From: Myxococcales bacterium
Lineage (GTDB): Bacteria > Myxococcota_A > Polyangia > Nannocystales > Nannocystaceae
Length of the DNA stretch: 64,000 nt
Assembly: GCA_020633335.1 (NCBI GenBank)
Contig: JACKDU010000004.1
Span: 124,001-188,000 of the forward strand
Direction of reading: 5' to 3'
Both the position numbers and the translations under genes were made by a program. A model generated the notes under the pieces. The model was not told the origin of the DNA. It saw only the letters and a program-made list of their open reading frames with translations, and ran no database searches. Shown piece after piece: positions 9,345 through 16,631 of this stretch. The stretch's first letter is position 1. Each line of letters begins with the position of its first letter.

Positions 9345-9383
9345 GGGGCGGACATCTAGCAGTCGGCGATGGTGTCCGCCACC

Positions 9384-11192
9384 TCAGCCGCCGCCGACGC
9401 GCTCGACCCGTAGCCCGCGGAGGTGGAGCGCCTCGCCCTCGGCCCGGACCTCGACCTTGCCGCGGACGATCCGCGCGCGCGCCGGGCCGCTGGCGTCGAC
9501 GTCGACGCTCCAGCCGGGCCCCTCGGCCTCGGGGAGGCGGAGCGCGGCCCGGCCCCCCGCGGGGATCGCGGCGCCGATCCGGCCCTCGTCGTCGAGGGTC
9601 GCGACGACCTTCTTGCCGGTGAGGAGGAAGCCGGGGACGACGATCACCCCCGCGTCGTCGACGCGGACTCCGATGGCGCCGTCGCGGCGGGTCCAGATCT
9701 TCGAACGCAAGGTCCGCGGCCCGCGGCCCTCGAAGGTGACGAGGCCGTAGGCGTCCTTGAAGTCGGCGCGATCGAGGAGCTGGCGGCCGCTGAGGAAGCA
9801 GGCCCCCGCGCCGCCCCGGGGCCCGCAGAGGACGATCATGTCCGGCCGCCGCGACCACACGTAGTCGCCGTCGCCGAGCTCGTGGCCGAGCCACCCCTCG
9901 CCGAAGCCCGGCGGCGGGTGGGTGGCGAGGTAGCGATCGTTGAGCCCGAGCATGTCGAGCGCGGGGAGCCGCGAGAAGTAGGGGATGCAGCCCGCCGGAT
10001 CGACCGCGACCAGCGGCTGGGCGTCGGCGAAGGCGTCATGGAGGAGGCGACCGACCACCTCGCCCTCCCACTCCCAGCGCTCGTCGATCGCGCTCTGGTT
10101 GGCCGGATCGCCCGCGCTCAGGCGCGCCTGCCAGGCGAGCGCGAGGGCGCAGAGCGGCCCGCCCAGCCGGGCGGCGCGTCGGCTCCCGAGGAGCCGGGTC
10201 GCCCCCGAGGCGATCGCAAAGCCGAGGAGCGCGACCGCCGGGACCAGGTGGCGCCGCCCCGGGAAGATGTCGCCGCCGATGAAGATCACGTAGGCGAGCC
10301 AGCCGACCAGCGGCGCCGCCCAGAGCCAGGCGCTCCGCCGCGGCCGCCAGAGGGCGCAGAGCGCGAGGGCGACGAGCGGCCAGAGCCAGGTCGCGCCCTC
10401 GCTGACGTAGCTCCAGCCGCTCGCCAGGCGCTCGGCGGTGAGGGCGAGCTTGGCCCGCGCGGTGTTCGGGAGGTGATCGCCGTAGTAGGCGAGGCGGAAG
10501 GCGAGCTGGCCGGCGACCGCGGCGATCGACGGGAGGCCGAGGCGGAGCACCAGGCCGAGCGACGGGCGCGAGGGCCCGCGGGCGAGGAGGAGCCCGAGGC
10601 CGACGAGGCCGGCGAGGAGCGCCCCGTCGGGGCGGGTCAGGCAGAGGAGCCCGAGGGCGCCGGCCGGCAGCGCCAACCTGGCTGATGGGACATCCTCGGC
10701 GAGGGGTCGCGCACTGACCACAGCGAGCGCGAGGAGGAGGGCGACGAGCGGCTGCTCGAGCCCGCCGATCGCCCAGACCGCGGCCGCGCCGGTGAGCGCG
10801 ACCGCGAGCCCGCCGATCGCCCCGCCGAGGCGCCCCGGCCAGCCCGCGTCCCGCTCCCAGGCGGCGACGCAGACGATCGCGCCGCCGATCCCGAGCGCCC
10901 CGAGGATCCGCGCGGCGTCGATCAGATCGACGCGGAGGAGCCCGAGGGCCGCGCAGCCGAGCACCCAGAGGAGGTTGGAGTAGCCCTCGACCCGCTCGCC
11001 GGCGGTCCAGGTCAGGCCCTCGCCGGCGAGGAGGCGATCGGCGTAGCGCAGGGAGATCAGCGCGTCGTCGGCGATGAAGGGCCAGTAGCGCGCCGCGTGG
11101 ATCGCCAGGGCGACGAGGCCGGGGAGCGCGAGCGCGAGGACGATCGCCGCGCTTCGCCAGCGCCGGGGCCGGGGCGGGGCTCCTCCCTCCAT
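9384..11192 (-). CDS. Polytopic GT-C-type glycosyltransferase (AftB-like)
   Basis: This 602-residue protein has about nine to ten hydrophobic segments in its first 380 residues and a soluble C-terminal part. The first periplasmic loop has the acidic pair ADD (FIADDALISLRYADRL, residues about 39-54), then GERVEGYSNLLW. This is the signature of GT-C enzymes using polyprenyl-phosphate sugars, and VEGYSNLLW closely resembles the mycobacterial arabinosyltransferase AftB family. The enzyme would move a lipid-linked sugar to a cell-surface acceptor on the outer side of the inner membrane. The donor and acceptor are unknown. It precedes the esterase gene and follows the GGT gene on the same strand. 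Confidence 0.8.
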   Translation of the reverse strand: MEGGAPPRPRRWRSAAIVLALALPGLVALAIHAARYWPFIADDALISLRYADRLLAGEGLTWTAGERVEGYSNLLWVLGCAALGLLRVDLIDAARILGALGIGGAIVCVAAWERDAGWPGRLGGAIGGLAVALTGAAAVWAIGGLEQPLVALLLALAVVSARPLAEDVPSARLALPAGALGLLCLTRPDGALLAGLVGLGLLLARGPSRPSLGLVLRLGLPSIAAVAGQLAFRLAYYGDHLPNTARAKLALTAERLASGWSYVSEGATWLWPLVALALCALWRPRRSAWLWAAPLVGWLAYVIFIGGDIFPGRRHLVPAVALLGFAIASGATRLLGSRRAARLGGPLCALALAWQARLSAGDPANQSAIDERWEWEGEVVGRLLHDAFADAQPLVAVDPAGCIPYFSRLPALDMLGLNDRYLATHPPPGFGEGWLGHELGDGDYVWSRRPDMIVLCGPRGGAGACFLSGRQLLDRADFKDAYGLVTFEGRGPRTLRSKIWTRRDGAIGVRVDDAGVIVVPGFLLTGKKVVATLDDEGRIGAAIPAGGRAALRLPEAEGPGWSVDVDASGPARARIVRGKVEVRAEGEALHLRGLRVERVGGG

Positions 11193-11247
11193 CCGCAGCG
11201 AGATACCACGGGCGCCCGCCGCCGTCTCGCTCGACCGCGGCGCCGGC

Positions 11248-12816
11248 TCAGGCGACCACGCAGACCCCGGCCCGTCGGGGATCGCCGGCGCCGTGGAGGC
11301 GCCCGTCGGCCTCGCGCATCGCCGCGTGCACGCCCCCGAAGTACATGTTGCGCTCCGGCCAGGCCGCGTGATCGGCGAACGCGGCCGCCAGCGCCTCGGC
11401 GGTCGCCGGCGCCATCCCGGCGGCCTCGAAGTTGAGGCGCTCGGCGTCGAGGTGGAGGCGCGGGGCGGCGATCGCCGCGGCGATCGTCATCTGGTTGTCG
11501 AGGAGGTTGACGAGGACCTGGAGGATCGCCGTCCGGATCCGCTTCGAGCCGCCGCTGCCGAGGACCGCGAGGCGGCCGTCGTCGGCGAAGATCGCGGTCG
11601 GGGCCATCATCGACGACATCCGCACGTCGGGCGCCCAGGCGTGGAAGCCCTCCGGGTTGATGTCCTCCTCGCCGAGCATGTTGTTGAGCATCGTACCTGT
11701 CCCCGGGACCAGGTGACCGCAGCCCTCGCCGTTGGAGACCGTGATCGCCGCGGCGTTGCCGGCGGCGTCGATCGCCGAGATGTGGGTGGTCCCGCGGGTC
11801 ATCGGCGGGGCCGCGGCGAGCTCGGCGAGGGCGGCCGCGTGGCCGGCGAGGAGCGCCGGATCGAGGAGCGCCGGGATCGCCCCGTGGCGGCGGCGGGCGT
11901 CGCGGGTGTGGACCATCGCCTCGGCGAGGACGCGGGCCTGGGCCGGCGTGCCCGCCCCGAGCCCGGCGACGTCGAGCCCCGCGAGGAGGCCGAGGCCGAA
12001 GGCGATGAGGAGCCCGCCGGCCGAGGGCGGCGGGTTGGTCGCGAGGGTCGCGTCGCGGTAGCGGAGCTGGAGCGGCTCGCGGGCGATCACGCGGTAGCTC
12101 CGGAGGTCCTCGCGCGTGAGGTGGCCGCCCTCCGCCCGCGAGAGCGCCTCGATCGCGGCCGCGACCTCGCCCTCGTAGAAGAGCGCGTCGCCCTCGCGGG
12201 CGAGGGCCTCGAGGAGATCGGCGAGCCCGGGGTTGACCAGGCGCTCGCCGGCGCCGCGGACTCGAGGATCGTCGGGGCCGCGGGTGAAGATCGCCCGGGC
12301 GGCCGGGGTGTGGCCGTAGATCGGCGCGATCGTCTCGAGGATGTAGGCCTGGAAGGGCGTGAGCGTCAGGCCCTCGCGGGCGGCGGCGACCGCCGGCGCG
12401 ACGATCTCGGCGATCGGCAGCGACCCGTGGGCGCGGTGGACCGCGAAGATCCCCCGCACCAGCCCCGGCGTGGCGACCGATCCGAGGCCGATGTGGAACT
12501 CCTGCTGGGCGACGCCGAAGTCGGCGATCACCGGCTGGAAGTCGATCCCCGCGAGCTCGCGCTTCTGCCGCGGCGTCTGGGCGAAGGCGTCGTAGACCAG
12601 CGTCCGCCCGCCCCCGTCGTGGGCGAGGAAGAAGCCGCCGCCGCCGAGCGAGGCGAGCACCGGCTCGGCGACGCAGGCCATGCAGAGGGCCGCGAGCGCG
12701 GCGTCGAAGGCGTTGCCGCCGGCCGCGAAGATCGCCTCGCCAGCCGCCGCGGTCAGCGGGTGCCCGGCGGCGATGCAGCCTCTGGTCGCGCCCTCCCTCA
12801 CTCTGCCAACGCGCAT
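11248..12816 (-). CDS. ggt: Gamma-glutamyltransferase (GGT)
   Basis: This 522-residue member of the GGT Ntn-hydrolase family transfers or hydrolyses gamma-glutamyl groups such as that of glutathione. The N-terminus has the typical AAGHPLTAAAG and GGNAFDAALA blocks. The autocatalytic cleavage and nucleophile site is RGTTHISAID, where the first Thr of TTH would become the N-terminus of the small subunit. GSGGSKRI gives the oxyanion region. I start at ATG 12816; the frame is open to 12885, but that would run into the divergent gene at 12884. No signal peptide is evident, so it may act in the cytoplasm, unlike the periplasmic E. coli enzyme. Glutathione reductase is also in this window (29013). 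Confidence 0.92.
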   Translation of the reverse strand: MRVGRVREGATRGCIAAGHPLTAAAGEAIFAAGGNAFDAALAALCMACVAEPVLASLGGGGFFLAHDGGGRTLVYDAFAQTPRQKRELAGIDFQPVIADFGVAQQEFHIGLGSVATPGLVRGIFAVHRAHGSLPIAEIVAPAVAAAREGLTLTPFQAYILETIAPIYGHTPAARAIFTRGPDDPRVRGAGERLVNPGLADLLEALAREGDALFYEGEVAAAIEALSRAEGGHLTREDLRSYRVIAREPLQLRYRDATLATNPPPSAGGLLIAFGLGLLAGLDVAGLGAGTPAQARVLAEAMVHTRDARRRHGAIPALLDPALLAGHAAALAELAAAPPMTRGTTHISAIDAAGNAAAITVSNGEGCGHLVPGTGTMLNNMLGEEDINPEGFHAWAPDVRMSSMMAPTAIFADDGRLAVLGSGGSKRIRTAILQVLVNLLDNQMTIAAAIAAPRLHLDAERLNFEAAGMAPATAEALAAAFADHAAWPERNMYFGGVHAAMREADGRLHGAGDPRRAGVCVVA

Positions 12817-12883
12817 AGCACGGCCGGACGCCGGGCGAAATGGGGCTAGGCCCGCCCGGCGACGGCCGCTATCCTCCCGGCCC

Positions 12884-13795
12884 ATGTCGGCGCCCCACCC
12901 CGCCTCTCCTCAGGCCCGTCACGAGGTCGTCCTCGGCGTCCTCGGCGGCTCTGGCCTCTACGCGATCGACGGCCTCGAGAACGTCCGCGAGGTCGCCCTG
13001 GAGACCCCCTTCGGGGCGCCCTCGGGCAAGTACACGATCGGCGAGCTGGCCCGCGAGGGGCTGCCGCCGGTGCGGGTGATCTTCCTCCCGCGCCACGGCC
13101 TCGGCCACGCGCTGACGCCGAGCGAGGTCAACTACCGCGCCAACATCCACGGCTTCAAGCAGCTCGGGGTCACCCAGCTCCTCTCGGTGTCGGCGGTCGG
13201 CTCGCTCCGTGAGGAGGTCGTCCCCGGCCACGTCGTCGTCCCCGATCAGCTCATCGACCGCACCAAGGGCCGCGCGAGCACCTACTTCGAGGGCGGCCTG
13301 GTCGCCCACATCCAATTCGGCGACCCCTTCTGCGGGGAGATGCGGCGGCGGATCACCGCGGCCGCCCGCGCCGAGGGGGCGACGCTCCACGAGAGCGGCA
13401 CCCTGGTGGTGATGGAGGGCCCGGCCTTCTCGACCCGCGCCGAGTCCGAGCTCTACCGCTCGTGGGGCGCCACGATCATCGGCATGACCGCGCTCCCCGA
13501 GGCCAAGCTCGCCCGCGAGGCCGAGATCGGCTACGCGATCCTCGCCCTCGCCACCGACTACGACTGCTGGCGGGTCGGCGAGGAGGAGGTCAGCGTCCAC
13601 AATGTCGTCGCCGTCGTCCAGCGCAACGTCGCCCTCGCCCGCGGGGTGATCCGCCGCCTCGCCGTCGGCCTCCCGCTGACCACCGCCGACCTCCCCTACC
13701 CGCGCGCGCTCGAGCACGCGCTGATGACCCGCGCCGACGCGATCCCGGCCGAGACCCGCGCGCGCCTCGATCTGATCGCCGGCCACATGATCTAG
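12884..13795 (+). CDS. mtnP: S-methyl-5'-thioadenosine phosphorylase
   Basis: This 303-residue PNP/MTAP-family enzyme splits methylthioadenosine with phosphate into adenine and methylthioribose-1-phosphate, the first step of methionine salvage. Visible family blocks are GVLGGSGLY, FLPRHGLGHALTPSEVNYRANI, EGPAFSTRAESELYRSWG and MTALPEAKLAREAEIGYAILA, then TDYDCW. The NYRANI and TDYD.W blocks favour MTA phosphorylase over purine nucleoside phosphorylase. The start is ATG 12884; the open frame reaches back to 12680 but lacks the family N-terminus there. A PfkB-family kinase follows after 48 bases and is probably co-transcribed. No mtnA, mtnB or mtnC is in the window. Confidence 0.9.
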   Translation: MSAPHPASPQARHEVVLGVLGGSGLYAIDGLENVREVALETPFGAPSGKYTIGELAREGLPPVRVIFLPRHGLGHALTPSEVNYRANIHGFKQLGVTQLLSVSAVGSLREEVVPGHVVVPDQLIDRTKGRASTYFEGGLVAHIQFGDPFCGEMRRRITAAARAEGATLHESGTLVVMEGPAFSTRAESELYRSWGATIIGMTALPEAKLAREAEIGYAILALATDYDCWRVGEEEVSVHNVVAVVQRNVALARGVIRRLAVGLPLTTADLPYPRALEHALMTRADAIPAETRARLDLIAGHMI

Positions 13796-13843
13796 CCCGA
13801 GCTTCGGGCCCGCACCTTCAAGGTTCACGAGGACAGAGACAAC

Positions 13844-14788
13844 ATGAGCATCGAGCGCCCTGATCTCCTGGTCGTCGGCAGCGTCGCCATCGACTGGATC
13901 ATCACCCCCAAGGCCGAGCGCGAGGAGAGCGTCGGCGGCTCCGCGACCTTCTTCGCGATGGCCGCCTCCTACTTCACCTCGGTGCGCCTGGTCGGCGTGG
14001 TCGGCCACGACTTCCCGCGCTCGGCGCTCGCCGACTTCAAGGAGGCCGGGATCGACAGCGCCGGCCTCGAGATCGTGGAGGACGGCCTCACCTTCCGCTG
14101 GAAGGGCCGCTACCACGACAACATGAACGACCGGACGACCCTCGAGACCCACCTCAACGTCTTCGAGCGCTTCGATCCGAGCCTGCCGGCGGGCTTCGAG
14201 GAGAGCGAGTACCTCTTCCTCGCCAACATCCAGCCGAGCCTCCAGCTCCAGGTCTTCGAGAAGATGTCGCGCCCGCGCCTGGTCGGCATGGACACGATGA
14301 ACCTCTGGATCAACGCGACCCGCGACGACCTGATCAAGGTCGTCTCCAAGGTCGACGTCCTGACGATCAACGAGGAGGAGGCGCGGATGCTCTCGGGCGA
14401 GCACAACCTCGTCAAGGCCGCCCGCGCGATCAACCGGATGGGCGTCCGCCACCTCGTGATCAAGCGCGGCGAGTACGGCGCGCTCCTCTACGATCACGAC
14501 GGCAACTTCTTCGTCGCCCCGGCCCTCCCCCTCGAGGAGGTCATCGACCCGACCGGCGCCGGCGACTCCTTCGCCGGCGGCTTCATGGGCTACCTCGCCC
14601 GCCGCGGCGTCACCCCGAACGGCCAGAGCCTGCGGACGGCGATGATCTACGGCTCGGTGATGGCGTCCTTCTCGGTCGAGGGCTTCTCCTACGATCGCCT
14701 CCGCGGGCTCACCGTGGCCCAGATCCAGGAGCGCTTCCGGACCTTCGCCGACCTCACCGACTTCTCGCACGCGCACCTCCTCGACTGA
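13844..14788 (+). CDS. PfkB-family sugar or nucleoside kinase
   Basis: This 314-residue kinase has the PfkB C-terminal signature DPTGAGDSFAGG (about residues 235-246), whose last Asp is the catalytic base. The N-terminal substrate part is VGSVAIDWI and SVGGSATFFA. INEEEARMLSG is the usual N-E-x-E region. It phosphorylates a sugar or nucleoside with ATP. Because it follows mtnP in a likely operon, candidates are adenosine or another nucleoside, but the sequence does not fix the substrate. Members of this family are often just annotated as sugar kinase. A stem (14807-14813 with 14822-14828) without a T-tract lies downstream. Confidence 0.85.
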   Translation: MSIERPDLLVVGSVAIDWIITPKAEREESVGGSATFFAMAASYFTSVRLVGVVGHDFPRSALADFKEAGIDSAGLEIVEDGLTFRWKGRYHDNMNDRTTLETHLNVFERFDPSLPAGFEESEYLFLANIQPSLQLQVFEKMSRPRLVGMDTMNLWINATRDDLIKVVSKVDVLTINEEEARMLSGEHNLVKAARAINRMGVRHLVIKRGEYGALLYDHDGNFFVAPALPLEEVIDPTGAGDSFAGGFMGYLARRGVTPNGQSLRTAMIYGSVMASFSVEGFSYDRLRGLTVAQIQERFRTFADLTDFSHAHLLD

Positions 14789-14856
14789 GCGGGCCGAGGC
14801 GAATCGCGCGTTCACCGCGAAGAACGCGGCGGCCCAGCGGCGCGTATCCTCGGCCG

Positions 14857-16590
14857 ATGGACCGCCGACGGATTGAACGACACCGCGCGCCCCTCCGCGC
14901 GATCTTCGTCGTCCTCGTCGCGCTCGTCGTCATCATCCTCGCCCCCGCTCGCCCGGCCGCGGCCGCGTCGCTCCCCCACTACGACCTCCGCTCGCTCGCG
15001 CTGCAGAGCGACGCGATCGTCCGGGTCCGGATCGTCGACGAGCCCGACGACCCCAGCGCGCCGATCACCCATCAGATCGTCACCAGCTACCTCGGCGAGC
15101 TCGAGGTCGGCGCCGAGCTCCGCCTCCCCCACGCCGGCTACTCGTCGCGGACCGGATCGTTCGGCGAGGGCAAGCGGGCCTTCGACGACGACGCGGTGCT
15201 CTTCCTCCAGCGCGCCGCCGAGGGCGACCCGAGCGGCTGGCGACTCACAGAATCGGGCCTCCGCCGGTGCGCGGAGGGGCTCGTCTATCGCTACCAGCAG
15301 GCGAACAACCCCGGGCCCTACGTCTCGGTGCCCCAGGGCCACGACCCCTTCGACGTCTACGGCGATCCACGCGGCGGCCCGGGCCTGACCCTCGAGGAAT
15401 TCGAGGTCGAGGTCCGCGCGGCGATCGTCGACGCCGCGGCGATCCGCGAGGACCTCGCGCGGATCGGCGATCCGCGAGCCCGCGCCCGCCTCCTCGATAA
15501 GATCGGCCCGCCCCTCGGCGAGGACCGCGACGAGGCGACCTCGCTCACGATGATCGCCCTCGACGACCGCGCCCGGGCGACGATCATCGAGGCGCTCTGG
15601 CGCGCCGATCACCACGAGGACGCGCTCGCAGCCGTCGATCGCCTGCCCTTCCTCCTCGGCTACCACGGCCTGGCGCTCGACGCCGATCCGTCCTGGCTCC
15701 TCGACGTCGCCGGCGACCCCCAGGAGCCGATGCCACTCCGCCGCGGCGCCCTCCTCCTCCTCGAGCACGACCTGGACGCCCTGGCGCCGCCCGCCGCCCT
15801 CGAGCGTCTGCTCGCGCTCCTCGCCGATCCCGACCCGGAGATCCGCGCGCTCGCGGCCGGGATCGACGCGGCCGAGGACACGAAGGATCCCCGCTGGCGG
15901 GCCGCCCTGATCGCCCGGATCCGCGGGGACGAGGCGCCGCGCGCCCGTCTCGCGCTCCTCTCCGCCCTCCGCGACGCGACCCGCCTCGATCCGGAGTACG
16001 ACATCCTCGGCGCCCTCGACTTGCCGGCGTCGACCTGGCCGATCGTCGCGGCCCGGCGTCGCGGCCGGAGCTTTGTCGTCGAGTGGGCGACCCCGCAGGC
16101 GACGTGGGAGTACGAGGGGATCGAGCTCCACGCGCGCCTCGCAGACGGCAAGAAGCGCACCTGGACCCGCAGCGAGCACGTCTTCCCCATCGCCTTCATC
16201 ATCGGCGACCTCGCCCTCGGCAGCGACCGAAGCTGGCTCCTCTTCGCCCCCAAGCCCCCCGAGGGCGCGACCCGCTTCGAGCTCCGCGCCCGCTTCGTCG
16301 ACGGCGACCAGGTCAAGATCCTCGAGCCCGAGCTCCGCGGCCTGCCGGCCCTCGCCAGAGCCGCCACGTCGCGCGTCGACGGCGACATCGAGGCCCAGGC
16401 CGCGCCCGCGCCGACCGCCTCGCCGGCCGGATGCGCGTGCCGCCACGCCGACGAGCGCGGGGGCTCCACCGCGAGCGGCGCGCTCCTCCTCGTCCTCCTG
16501 CTCGGTCGTCGACGTCGCGCGTCGGTCGATGCTCCGCCCGCGCGCGCCCGCGATCGCCGACCCGCGATCCGCCCGCCTCACGACGGCTGA
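14857..16590 (+). CDS. Exported HEAT-like protein with MYXO-CTERM tail
   Basis: This 577-residue protein has an N-terminal hydrophobic segment and signal peptide (about residues 14-37, ending PAAAAS). A soluble body follows whose middle (residues about 240-380) resembles HEAT-type helical repeats, followed by a beta-rich part. Near the C-terminus is a MYXO-CTERM sorting signal: SPAGCACRHADERG, a hydrophobic run (GALLLVLLL), then GRRRR. Myxobacteria are thought to process such tails with a rhomboid-like/exosortase-type system to anchor the protein at the surface. Here about 23 extra residues follow the Arg cluster, which is unusual. The N-terminal part (DLRSLALQSDAIVRVRIV) suggests an extracellular binding domain. 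The ligand is unknown. Confidence 0.8.
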   Translation: MDRRRIERHRAPLRAIFVVLVALVVIILAPARPAAAASLPHYDLRSLALQSDAIVRVRIVDEPDDPSAPITHQIVTSYLGELEVGAELRLPHAGYSSRTGSFGEGKRAFDDDAVLFLQRAAEGDPSGWRLTESGLRRCAEGLVYRYQQANNPGPYVSVPQGHDPFDVYGDPRGGPGLTLEEFEVEVRAAIVDAAAIREDLARIGDPRARARLLDKIGPPLGEDRDEATSLTMIALDDRARATIIEALWRADHHEDALAAVDRLPFLLGYHGLALDADPSWLLDVAGDPQEPMPLRRGALLLLEHDLDALAPPAALERLLALLADPDPEIRALAAGIDAAEDTKDPRWRAALIARIRGDEAPRARLALLSALRDATRLDPEYDILGALDLPASTWPIVAARRRGRSFVVEWATPQATWEYEGIELHARLADGKKRTWTRSEHVFPIAFIIGDLALGSDRSWLLFAPKPPEGATRFELRARFVDGDQVKILEPELRGLPALARAATSRVDGDIEAQAAPAPTASPAGCACRHADERGGSTASGALLLVLLLGRRRRASVDAPPARARDRRPAIRPPHDG

Positions 16591-16631
16591 CCCCGCCGCC
16601 CTCTGCTACCCTCCCCCGCGGCACCGGGGCC

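Noticed and set aside
12869..14815. 648-codon reverse frame over mtnP and the PfkB gene
   Set aside because: The two forward genes are clear enzymes; the reverse product is Glu/Asp/Arg-rich with no motif.
14807..14828. Stem-loop after the PfkB gene as an intrinsic terminator
   Set aside because: A 7-bp stem with an 8-base loop and no T-tract; too weak to call.
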